Positions 1 through 6,862 of a stretch of DNA of 11,569 nt are shown here, in pieces; the first letter of the stretch is position 1; the number at the start of each line of letters is the position of its first letter. Below the pieces are notes generated by a model. That model did not search any database and had not been told where the DNA came from. It saw only the letters and a list, made by a program, of their open reading frames with translations. Position numbers and translations under genes: made by a program. The DNA is from an uncultured Eubacteriales bacterium (GTDB taxonomy: Bacteria; Bacillota; Clostridia; Christensenellales; Aristaeellaceae): NCBI GenBank assembly GCA_900548125.1, contig URJN01000041.1, positions 1 to 11,569 on the forward strand, in the 5' to 3' direction.

Positions 1-1
1 G

Positions 2-430
2 TCTGTGTCCGATGCAGGAACCGGCGCAACCTACTGGAATGTGGGTGACTACAAGAATATTCAGATTTCCGGAAACGCTGCGCCGCAGGTCGCGGTATTG
101 CGCCGCGTGGTCGTGATGGACTGCGGCGACGGGCTGATTGAAATGATCAATCCCGAAATCATTGAGACCGAGGGCGAGCAGGATGGACCGGAGGGTTGTC
201 TGTCCGTGCCGGGACGCCGCGGCATGGTCAAGCGCCCGATGAAGGTACGCGCCCGTTTTCAGGATCGAAACGGCGAATGGTATGAGATTGAAGCAGAGGA
301 ACTGCTTGCCCGCTGCATCATGCACGAGACCGACCATCTGGATGGACAGCTCTACGTGGATATCATGTCCCGCGAGCTGTTTGACGAGGATGATCCGCAG
401 GACGAAGAAACGGAGGACAGCAAGGCGTGA
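2..430 (+). CDS. def: Peptide deformylase, 5'-incomplete, with a non-matching N-terminus
   Basis: Removes the formyl group from the N-terminal Met of nascent proteins at the ribosome. Counting from a GTG at 5 (141 aa), motif 2 EGCLSVP (63-69, metal ligand C65) and motif 3 HETDH (107-111, ligands H107 and H111, catalytic E108) are intact, and the segment after AAPQV (25-29) reads as ordinary deformylase. Motif 1 should be GxGxAAxQ preceded by about 40 residues of helix; here it is ISGNAAPQ, with the conserved glutamine Q28 kept but the first glycine lost. The preceding residues (GATYWNVGDYKNIQ) have no deformylase character. The frame is open to the window edge and no ribosome-binding site is visible, so the GTG is not a trusted start. 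Either the gene is truncated and joined to foreign sequence near base 76, or the contig end is chimeric. The stop overlaps the fmt GTG by 4 bp. Family call for the C-terminal part is sure; an active enzyme is doubtful. Confidence 0.88.
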   Translation, partial: SVSDAGTGATYWNVGDYKNIQISGNAAPQVAVLRRVVVMDCGDGLIEMINPEIIETEGEQDGPEGCLSVPGRRGMVKRPMKVRARFQDRNGEWYEIEAEELLARCIMHETDHLDGQLYVDIMSRELFDEDDPQDEETEDSKA

Positions 431-1371
431 GAATCGTGTTCATGGGTACGCCGGATTTTGCCGTTCCGTCCCTGCGCGCGCTGATTGACAACGGCTATGA
501 CGTGGTCGGCGTCTTTTGCCAGCCGGACAGACCCAAGGGGCGCGGGCATAAGCTCGCCGCTTGTCCGGTGAAGGAGACGGCGCTTGCGGCGGATATTCCG
601 GTCTTTCAGCCCGAGCGCATCAAGCGTGAGGAAGGCGTTAAAGCCCTGCGCGGTCTTGCGCCGGATTTGTGCGTAACGGCGGCGTTCGGTCAGCTGCTCT
701 CTCAGGAAATTCTGGATATTCCGCCGATGGGCACGATTAACGTCCATGCTTCGCTCCTTCCGCGTCACCGCGGCAGCGCACCGATTAACTGGTGCGTGAT
801 GATGGGCGAAAAGACGACCGGCATCACCACCATGTATACCGATAAGGGCATGGATACCGGCGATATGCTGCTCAAGGCGGAAACGCCGATTGGCGAAACG
901 GAAACCGCGGGCGAGCTGAGCGACAGACTTTCCGAGCTGGGCGCACAGCTGCTCATCAAGACGCTTCGCGAGCTGGAGGCGGGCACATTGCAGCGCACGC
1001 CGCAAAATCCGGACGAAGCCACCTATGAGCCGAAGCTCGATAAGGAAACCGGTCGGATTGACTGGAGCAGAAATGCCAGAGAGATTGACTGCCTTGTCCG
1101 CGGAACGACGCCGTGGCCCGGCGCGTTCACGACGGCGGACGACGGCGTGATGAAGATTTTTGAGGTGAAGCCGCTTCACACCGCCCCAAGCGGGCAGCCC
1201 GGAGAAATCATTCGGGCAGATGCCAAGACGGGGCTTATCGTTTCCTGCGGCGACGATGATTTGGAATTGTGCGCGATACAGATGCCCGGCGCAAAGCGCA
1301 TGAATGCAAAGGATTACCTGCGCGGGCATGAATTGCAGACCGGTATGTGTCTGGGAAAGGCGAAAGAGTAA
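427..1371 (+). CDS. fmt: Methionyl-tRNA formyltransferase
   Basis: Transfers formyl from 10-formyltetrahydrofolate to Met-tRNAfMet, making the initiator tRNA whose formyl group Def later removes. The protein has 314 aa, the usual length. It opens with MGTPDFAVPSLRAL (6-19), the Fmt Rossmann-like N-terminus. The formyltransferase catalytic triad can be placed by homology at N105, H107 (in NVHASLLP) and D143 (in GMDTGD). The family signature SLLPRHRGSAPI (109-120) follows. From about residue 205 the C-terminal tRNA-binding barrel starts (TYEPKLDKETGRIDW, then GTTPWPGAFT). The GTG start at 427 is chosen because GGAGG (412-416) lies 10 bases upstream and the reading starts directly with the family N-terminus. 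Its GTGA overlap with the def stop indicates translational coupling. rsmB follows after 3 bp. Confidence 0.97.
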   Translation: MRIVFMGTPDFAVPSLRALIDNGYDVVGVFCQPDRPKGRGHKLAACPVKETALAADIPVFQPERIKREEGVKALRGLAPDLCVTAAFGQLLSQEILDIPPMGTINVHASLLPRHRGSAPINWCVMMGEKTTGITTMYTDKGMDTGDMLLKAETPIGETETAGELSDRLSELGAQLLIKTLRELEAGTLQRTPQNPDEATYEPKLDKETGRIDWSRNAREIDCLVRGTTPWPGAFTTADDGVMKIFEVKPLHTAPSGQPGEIIRADAKTGLIVSCGDDDLELCAIQMPGAKRMNAKDYLRGHELQTGMCLGKAKE

Positions 1372-1374
1372 ATT

Positions 1375-3198
1375 ATGGCAGACAACAGAGGACGTGACGG
1401 CGGTTTCCGCAGCGGCAGCAAGAATATGGACAGAAAGCCCCGCGGCGATAAGCCCGCGTATGGCGAGAAGCGCGGCTTTGCCCCGCGTGGGGATAAGCCC
1501 GCGCATGGCGAGAAGAAGAGCTTTGCGCCCCGCGGCGACAGACCCGCATATGGTGAGAAGCGCGGTTATGCGCCGCGTGGGGATAAGCCTGCGTATGGCG
1601 AAAAGCGATTTGGCGAGAAGAAGGAATTTGCCCCGCGCGGCGACAGACCGGCGTATGGCGAAAAGCGTGACTTTGCGCCCCGTGGGGACAGACCTGCGTT
1701 CGGAGAAAGAAAGCCATACGCTCCGCGTGAAAACCGACCGTCGTTCGGTGAAAAGCGCGGCTTTGCTCCGCGCGGAGACAAGCCTTCGTTTGGCGAGAAG
1801 CGTTCCTTTGCGCCGCGCGCGCCGCGCACGACTGAGCGCAGAGCACCGCGTCCCGTGAACCTTGCGCCGCGCCGTGTCGCGCTGGAAACCCTGCTGGATG
1901 TCAGCCGCTCGGATGCCTATGCGTCTCTCGCGCTGGATAAGCGTCTGGCGCAGGCGAATCTGCCGCGCCGCGACCGCGCTTTTGTAACGCAGCTCGTCTA
2001 CGGTACGCTGGAAAACCGCATCACGCTCGACTGGCGCATCGACCAGTTCCTTGAGGGTGAAAAGGAAATTGAGCAGACCGTCCGCGAGATTCTGCGCATG
2101 GGCGCGTATCAGCTGTTCTATCTTGACCGTGTGCCGGATATGGCGGCGGTGGATGAATCCGTCAGCCTGACCCGCGCGATGGGACTCGAAGCCTTGACCG
2201 GTCTGGTCAACGGCGTTCTGCGCAACATGATTCGCGGCAAGAACGACGTCGTCTGGCCCAAGCCGCAGGATGACGCGGTGAAATACCTGTCCATCATGTT
2301 CAGCGCACCGGAAGCACTCTGTGAGATGCTGGTCAATGCGTATGGCGAGCATGATGCGATGGAGATTCTGCGTTACCGCCCGAAGGACCGCACGGTGACG
2401 GTTCGCGTGAATTATCTGCGCTGTGACGACGCGCGTCTGCGCAGTCTGTTCGCTGATGACGAGCTGGATTTCGAGCCGGGCGCACTGGAAGGCGTTTATA
2501 AGGTGCATGGCGCGGGCGATATGACCCGCATGCGCGCATTCCAGAACGGTCTGTTTACGATTCAGGGCGAAAGCTCCGTTCTTGCCGCGCGCATGGTCGG
2601 CGCGAAGCCGGGTCAAACCGTGCTGGATGCCTGCGCTGCGCCGGGCGGAAAGACCGCTGTGCTGAGCGAAATGATGAACGATACCGGTCGCGTTTACGCT
2701 TGGGATACCCATGCGCACCGCGTCGAGCTGATTCGCGGCACGGCGAATCGACTGAAGCTGGAAAACGTCCGCCCCGCGGTCAAGGATGCTTCTGTTCCGC
2801 GTGAGGATATGGCGATGACGCTGGATGCCGCGCTGATCGACGCGCCCTGCTCCGGTACGGGCGTCATGACCGAAAAGCCGGACGTCAAGTACCGCGTGAC
2901 GGCTGAGGGCGTGCAGTCCCTGTGCTTGACGCAGGCGGCGATTCTCGACGCGGTCGCGCCGATGGTCAAGGTCGGCGGAACGCTGGTCTATTCCACTTGC
3001 TCCATCCTCCCGCAGGAGAATGAGGAGCAGATCAAGCTGTTCCTTGCGCGTCATCCGGAATACGAGGTCTGGCGCATGGGCTCTGAGCTTCCGGAAAAGC
3101 TGGCGGCGCATGAGGGCGAATACGGTCTTCAGATGTTTGCGCACAGAGATGGAACGGACGGCTTCTATGTCTGCCGTCTGCGCAGGGTGAAGGCATGA
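1375..3198 (+). CDS. rsmB: 16S rRNA (cytosine-967-C5)-methyltransferase with repetitive basic N-terminal tail
   Basis: Makes m5C967 in 16S rRNA using SAM. The protein has 607 aa, about 150 more than usual, the excess being an N-terminal tail (1-~160) of eight PRGDKPAYGEKRGFA-like units rich in Arg, Lys and Gly. The NusB-like RNA-binding domain covers about 161-290 (RRVALETLLDV, then RDRAFVTQLVYGTL). The Rossmann methyltransferase domain follows: SAM motif I VLDACAAPGGKT (416-427), motif IV DAPCSGTG (489-496, product-release C492), motif VI VYSTCSILPQENEEQ (538-552, catalytic nucleophile C542) and the terminal DGTDGFYVCRLRR. All catalytic residues are present. The ATG at 1375 lies 3 bp after the fmt stop and is the only plausible start. 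The tail is in frame and uninterrupted, so it is probably translated. The stop overlaps the rlmN ATG (ATGA). Two genes often found between fmt and rsmB in clostridia (metallopeptidase, DUF116) are absent. Function sure; role of the tail unknown. Confidence 0.96.
   Translation: MADNRGRDGGFRSGSKNMDRKPRGDKPAYGEKRGFAPRGDKPAHGEKKSFAPRGDRPAYGEKRGYAPRGDKPAYGEKRFGEKKEFAPRGDRPAYGEKRDFAPRGDRPAFGERKPYAPRENRPSFGEKRGFAPRGDKPSFGEKRSFAPRAPRTTERRAPRPVNLAPRRVALETLLDVSRSDAYASLALDKRLAQANLPRRDRAFVTQLVYGTLENRITLDWRIDQFLEGEKEIEQTVREILRMGAYQLFYLDRVPDMAAVDESVSLTRAMGLEALTGLVNGVLRNMIRGKNDVVWPKPQDDAVKYLSIMFSAPEALCEMLVNAYGEHDAMEILRYRPKDRTVTVRVNYLRCDDARLRSLFADDELDFEPGALEGVYKVHGAGDMTRMRAFQNGLFTIQGESSVLAARMVGAKPGQTVLDACAAPGGKTAVLSEMMNDTGRVYAWDTHAHRVELIRGTANRLKLENVRPAVKDASVPREDMAMTLDAALIDAPCSGTGVMTEKPDVKYRVTAEGVQSLCLTQAAILDAVAPMVKVGGTLVYSTCSILPQENEEQIKLFLARHPEYEVWRMGSELPEKLAAHEGEYGLQMFAHRDGTDGFYVCRLRRVKA
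1438..1812 (+). repeat. Tandem 45-bp (15-aa) coding repeats in the rsmB 5' part, eight units
   Basis: Eight consecutive units run from residue 22 to 146 of RsmB. The consensus is PRG(D)(K/R)PA(Y/F)GEKR(G/S/D)(F/Y)A. Seven units are 15 codons; the fourth has 20 codons because of a five-codon insertion (FGEKK) that copies part of the unit itself. Each unit carries about four basic and two acidic residues plus one or two aromatics, a composition expected of a disordered, net-positive RNA-binding tail. Units differ at many synonymous positions (GAT/GAC, AAG/AAA, GGC/GGT/GGA), so these are diverged repeats and not a fresh expansion. Because the period is a multiple of three, the other frames here stay open too, which explains spurious ORFs on both strands. 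Confidence 0.95.
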
Positions 3199-4271
3199 CG
3201 AACGCAGAAAAGACACAGCTCCTCGGCTTTACGCCGGACGAGCTGGGCGCATATTTCAAAACGATGGGACAGCCCGCGTTCCGCGCTAAGCAGGTGTTTT
3301 CGTGGCTGCATCAGGGCGTGCCGTTTGAGAAGATGAGCAATCTGCCCAAGGCACTCCGTGAGCAGCTTGATGAAACCTGCATTGCGAATCCGGTCGCTGT
3401 GCTGGAAACGATTGAATCCAAGCTGGATGGAACAATCAAGCTGCTGTACCGCCTGACGGACGGCAACGTGATTGAGGGCGTGCTGATGCGTTATAAATAC
3501 GGCAACACGCTCTGCCTGTCCACGCAGGTCGGATGCAGGATGGGCTGTGCCTTCTGCGCGTCCACGCTGGATGGCTGCGCCAGAAGCCTGACTCCGGCAG
3601 AAATGCTGGGGCAGATTGTCTGCGCCAACGGTGTTCTCGCGCCGCAGGAACAAAAGGTGGGTAACATCGTGCTGATGGGCAGCGGTGAACCTCTGGATAA
3701 CTATGACAATGTGGTCAAGTTCCTTCGCATTCTGCGGATGGAGGGCGGGCTGTGCATCGGCATGCGCAGTGTGTCACTCTCGACCTGCGGATTGGTGGAG
3801 AATATGCGCCGCTTTGCGGAGGAAGATCTGCCGGTGACCCTGTCCCTGTCGCTGCATGCGCCCAATGATGAAGTGCGCAAAAAGCTGATGCCCGTTGCGC
3901 GTAAATACAGCATGGACGATGTGCTTGCCGCGTGCCGATATTATATCGAAAAGACGGGACGCCGCGTTATCTTTGAATATGCGCTGGTGCATGGCGTGAA
4001 CGCCGATCCCGCGCAGGCGGTTGAGCTGGCGGGCAGACTGCGCGGCATGCAGTGCCACGTCAATCTGATTCCGCTCAACAGTGTGCCGGAGCGCGGTCTG
4101 ACCGGCGTGACCGAGCGCGAGGTGGATGCGTTCAAGCACATGCTTGAGCAGAAGGGCATCTCCGTGACCCGCCGCCGCGAGATGGGCGACGATATCGAGG
4201 GCGCGTGCGGACAGCTCCGCAGACGCTATATTCGGGATAATCAGGAAGAAAGCGAAACAACGGCTGAATAA
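3195..4271 (+). CDS. rlmN: Dual-specificity RNA (adenine-C2)-methyltransferase RlmN, radical SAM
   Basis: Methylates C2 of A2503 in 23S rRNA and A37 in a subset of tRNAs by radical SAM chemistry through a methyl-cysteine intermediate. The protein has 358 aa, normal length. The N-terminal accessory domain (1-~95) contains the QPAFRAKQVFSWLHQG segment. The 4Fe-4S motif CRMGCAFC gives ligands C114, C118 and C121. C107, seven residues earlier, matches E. coli C118. GSGEP (162-166) is the SAM-binding GxGEP motif. C338 in DDIEGACGQL matches the methyl-carrying C355 of E. coli, and N295 in LIPLN matches N312. The ATG at 3195 overlaps the rsmB stop by 4 bp. It fits the ribosome-modification theme of the operon. 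Nothing is missing. The paralogue Cfr is less likely because of this housekeeping context. Confidence 0.97.
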   Translation: MTNAEKTQLLGFTPDELGAYFKTMGQPAFRAKQVFSWLHQGVPFEKMSNLPKALREQLDETCIANPVAVLETIESKLDGTIKLLYRLTDGNVIEGVLMRYKYGNTLCLSTQVGCRMGCAFCASTLDGCARSLTPAEMLGQIVCANGVLAPQEQKVGNIVLMGSGEPLDNYDNVVKFLRILRMEGGLCIGMRSVSLSTCGLVENMRRFAEEDLPVTLSLSLHAPNDEVRKKLMPVARKYSMDDVLAACRYYIEKTGRRVIFEYALVHGVNADPAQAVELAGRLRGMQCHVNLIPLNSVPERGLTGVTEREVDAFKHMLEQKGISVTRRREMGDDIEGACGQLRRRYIRDNQEESETTAE

Positions 4272-4278
4272 TAATGAC

Positions 4279-4284
4279 GGGGAG
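4279..4284 (+). promoter_or_regulatory. Ribosome-binding site deciding the phosphatase start
   Basis: GGGGAG lies 8 bases before the ATG at 4293. The alternative in-frame GTG at 4284 begins on the last base of this site, so it could not use it. This favours the ATG and a protein starting MAATMRTDIG. Confidence 0.7.
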
Positions 4285-4292
4285 TGAACGGC

Positions 4293-5021
4293 ATGGCGGC
4301 GACGATGCGCACCGATATCGGCAAAAAGCGCAAGCAGAATGAAGACGCGGCGTGGTTTGACGAGAAGCGCGGCGTGTTTGCTGTTGCGGACGGCATGGGT
4401 GGACATTTGGCGGGCGAAGTCGCCAGCGCGATGGCGATTGATGCGGTTGCGCATATGGCGGCTCAGCGGAAGAAGCCGAGCATTGAGCTGCTGAAAAAAG
4501 CCGTTCTCTCCGCGCACAAAAAGATTCTTGCGCATGCAAAGGGGCATGAGGAATGTTCGGGCATGGGTACGACGCTTTCGGTGATGTGGCGCGCGGACAG
4601 GTACATGTATATTGCGCATGTCGGCGACAGCCGCATTTATCGTCTGCGCGAAAATAAGCTGGAGCAGATTACGGAGGATCATTCTCTGGTCGGCGAGTTT
4701 GTCCGCGCGGGATTGATTACGAAAGAGGAAGCACGGGTGCATCCGCGCCGCAATATCATCACCCGTGCGCTGGGGACGGAGGGCGACAATACGCCCGACC
4801 TGCTGGCGGCGGATTATCTGCCGACGGATCGTTTTCTGCTTTGCACGGATGGACTGACGGGTATGGTTTCCGATGACGAAATCGAGCGTGTGCTTCTTGA
4901 AAACGACATAGAAGACGCGGCGGATCAGCTGCTTGCTATGGCATTGGATGCGGGCGGCAGCGACAATGTGACGCTGATTCTCTGCACAGGCGAGGAGGGC
5001 GCGGCGTGGAAACGAGACTGA
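4293..5021 (+). CDS. prpC: PP2C-family Ser/Thr protein phosphatase (PrpC/Stp type)
   Basis: Cytosolic Mn/Mg-dependent phosphatase that reverses the action of the PASTA kinase encoded next. The protein has 242 aa from the ATG at 4293, the normal size for stand-alone bacterial PP2C enzymes, with no membrane segment. Motifs in order: KRKQNEDA (12-19, D18), VADGMGGH (31-38, metal ligand D33), SGMGTT (89-94), HVGDSRIY (109-116), TDGLTGM (185-191, D186) and GGSDN (221-225, metal ligand D224). All metal ligands are present. A GTG at 4284 would add three residues, but the ribosome-binding site position argues against it. rlmN ends 21 bp upstream. The C-terminus overlaps the kinase start by 16 bp, the usual coupling of this pair. 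Family and partner are sure; the gene symbol follows the B. subtilis equivalent. Confidence 0.96.
   Translation: MAATMRTDIGKKRKQNEDAAWFDEKRGVFAVADGMGGHLAGEVASAMAIDAVAHMAAQRKKPSIELLKKAVLSAHKKILAHAKGHEECSGMGTTLSVMWRADRYMYIAHVGDSRIYRLRENKLEQITEDHSLVGEFVRAGLITKEEARVHPRRNIITRALGTEGDNTPDLLAADYLPTDRFLLCTDGLTGMVSDDEIERVLLENDIEDAADQLLAMALDAGGSDNVTLILCTGEEGAAWKRD
4993..4999 (+). promoter_or_regulatory. Strong ribosome-binding site for the kinase inside the phosphatase gene
   Basis: AGGAGGG sits 6 bases before the GTG at 5006 and within the last ten codons of the phosphatase gene. It fixes the GTG as the kinase start, since METRLIGKIISRRFRV then gives the standard N-terminus just ahead of the glycine loop. 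Confidence 0.85.
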
Positions 5022-6853
5022 TTGGCAAAATCATCAGCCGCCGTTTCCGCGTAGAAGATGTCATCGGCCGCGGCGGTATGGCGATTGTCTATCGCGCGTT
5101 TGACCTGAAAACGCACCAGACGGTCGCGTTCAAGGTTCTGCGCGAGGAGTATGAAGAAGATCCGGAATATAAGGAACGCTTTAAGCGCGAGGCGGAAGTC
5201 TGCCGAAAGCTGGGACATCCCAATGTCGTCAACATGATTGACGCGGGCGATGTGGGCGGCGTATCGTATATTGCCATGGAGTACGTGGATGGTCAGACGC
5301 TCAAGGAGCTGATCAATCAATCAGGAAGCATCCCGCAGGAGGATGCGGTGCGCTATACGCTTCAAATCCTTGCGGCACTGGGACATGCCCATCAGAGGGG
5401 TATCATTCACAGGGACGTAAAGCCTCAGAATGTGATGATATCGCGTTCGGGGCAAATCAAGGTCGGCGACTTCGGCATCGCGGGCATGGCGGACACGAAA
5501 ACCCTGACGACCGACGGAAATGTCATGGGCTCAGTGCATTACTTTTCGCCGGAGCAGGCGAAGGGTATGAAAGCGACAGCCGCGAGCGATTTGTATTCCG
5601 TGGGCGTCATTCTCTATGAGATGCTGACGGGGCATGTGCCGTTTGAGGGCGAAACCGCCGTGTCGGTTGCCATGATGCACCTGATGGAGGAACCCAAGCC
5701 CGTCGAGCAGCAGGCAAAGGTCAGCCCTGCCGTTGCGATGATCGTCCGCAGATCGCTCAAAAAGCTGCCGCAGGAGCGTTATCAGAGTGCGGATGCGATG
5801 GCGCGCGACCTGCGCAGGGCACTTCGCCATCCGGACGGCGAATTTATGGAGCATCATCTTGCAATCGAAGAAGCACCGCGCGAGGTGGTCAAAAAAATCA
5901 GGAATAAGCAGCATTCGCGCGGCATACCTGCCAAGCTGGTTACGCTGTTTATCGTGCTGGTGCTGATTGCGCTCATTGCCGTCGCGGGGCTGCGGCTGTA
6001 TCGTTCGATGTTCATTACATCGCGCATGCCGGATTTGATGGGGCTGGACGCGGCGACGGCGGAAAAGATGGTCAGCAACGCGGGACTGACGCTGGAACTG
6101 GGCTATGCGTTCAGCGATGCGGCAGAGGGATATGTCTGTGAGCAGAATCCGAAAGCCAACGCGGAGGTCAGCAAAGGCACGCGGGTTCGCGCGACGATAT
6201 CCAGAGGAAGCGGTCTGCTGCTCGTGCCGCGCGTGGTCAACATGCAGCAGGAGGAAGCCCTCAATGTTTTGACGGGGCAGGGATTGACTGCCGGCGATGT
6301 TTTGATTGTACCGAGCGAGAAAATGCGTGGAGCTGTTCTGGCTCAATCGCCGGAGGCGGGCGCAAGCGCACTGCCGGGTGCGGCGGTCACGCTGACTGTA
6401 TCGGGCGGACGAGTCATCGTTCCGGAGCTGGTCGGTCAGCGCGAAGAGGAAGCAGAGGAGCGCATGACGTCGGTGGGCTTGACCCGCGGAACGATTACCT
6501 ATGAAAATGTGGAAACGGCAAGGCAGGACGGCGTGGTGCTGGGGCAATCGGTCGAGAAGTTTACGGAGGTTCTGCCCGGCAGCGTTGTCGATATGACGGT
6601 CGGACACTATGATAAGCGGCGGTATACGGCGAACGTGACCGTGCGGGTCGATGTGCCGGAGGACGGCGTGACGGTTCGCGTGACGCTGGTTGATGAAAAC
6701 GGTCAGGAAAATGATATGTATGCGGCGAAGCATACGGAGGAAGGCACGCTGGAAATCAATGTGACGCTCAGAAGCGAAACGAGCGGCGTGCGGACGTGGC
6801 GGCTTTATCTTGATGGAAATTTCAAGAGCGAAGCGACGGCTGTATTGCAGTAA
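5006..6853 (+). CDS. prkC: Membrane Ser/Thr protein kinase with three PASTA domains (PrkC/PknB/Stk type)
   Basis: Transmembrane kinase whose outer PASTA domains bind muropeptides or lipid II and whose inner kinase phosphorylates cell-wall, division and translation factors. 615 aa. Kinase domain ~14-275: glycine loop GRGGMAIVY (21-29), lysine K43, catalytic HRDVKPQN (135-142, base D137), DFG (155-157), activation-loop threonines T164, T166, T168 and T169 before GSVHYFSPEQ (175-184). A basic juxtamembrane linker (KKIRNKQHSR) leads to one membrane helix (~311-330). PASTA domains occupy ~341-400, ~406-467 and ~470-533. A further 80 residues (~536-615), mostly alternating hydrophobic/polar and ending FKSEATAVLQ, look like an extra beta domain not in minimal PrkC. 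The catalytic residues are complete, so the kinase should be active. It overlaps its phosphatase by 16 bp, and rsgA, whose B. subtilis homologue is a PrkC substrate, follows 9 bp later. Confidence 0.97.
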   Translation: METRLIGKIISRRFRVEDVIGRGGMAIVYRAFDLKTHQTVAFKVLREEYEEDPEYKERFKREAEVCRKLGHPNVVNMIDAGDVGGVSYIAMEYVDGQTLKELINQSGSIPQEDAVRYTLQILAALGHAHQRGIIHRDVKPQNVMISRSGQIKVGDFGIAGMADTKTLTTDGNVMGSVHYFSPEQAKGMKATAASDLYSVGVILYEMLTGHVPFEGETAVSVAMMHLMEEPKPVEQQAKVSPAVAMIVRRSLKKLPQERYQSADAMARDLRRALRHPDGEFMEHHLAIEEAPREVVKKIRNKQHSRGIPAKLVTLFIVLVLIALIAVAGLRLYRSMFITSRMPDLMGLDAATAEKMVSNAGLTLELGYAFSDAAEGYVCEQNPKANAEVSKGTRVRATISRGSGLLLVPRVVNMQQEEALNVLTGQGLTAGDVLIVPSEKMRGAVLAQSPEAGASALPGAAVTLTVSGGRVIVPELVGQREEEAEERMTSVGLTRGTITYENVETARQDGVVLGQSVEKFTEVLPGSVVDMTVGHYDKRRYTANVTVRVDVPEDGVTVRVTLVDENGQENDMYAAKHTEEGTLEINVTLRSETSGVRTWRLYLDGNFKSEATAVLQ

Positions 6854-6857
6854 GGAG
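6852..6857 (+). promoter_or_regulatory. Ribosome-binding site of rsgA overlapping the kinase stop codon
   Basis: AAGGAG begins inside the TAA stop (6851-6853) of the kinase and lies 5 bases before the rsgA ATG at 6863. Ribosomes terminating on the kinase would sit on this site, supporting coupled translation. Confidence 0.75.
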
Positions 6858-6862
6858 TTTGC

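Noticed and set aside
1438..1812. Regular repeats considered as a CRISPR array.
   Set aside because: The units are contiguous, diverged at synonymous sites, have no unique spacers and lie inside an open coding frame; no cas genes are nearby.
1304..1858. Second plus-strand frame and minus-strand frames through the rsmB repeat region.
   Set aside because: A 45-bp repeat with a stop-free frame stays open in that frame throughout. The rsmB frame is the only one continuous with a recognisable enzyme.
352..3216. Minus-strand open frame of 954 codons opposite def, fmt and rsmB.
   Set aside because: It mirrors three well-recognised genes on the other strand, its translation is His/Arg/Ala-rich without any known motif, and GC-rich codon bias plus the 45-bp repeat easily keeps this frame open.
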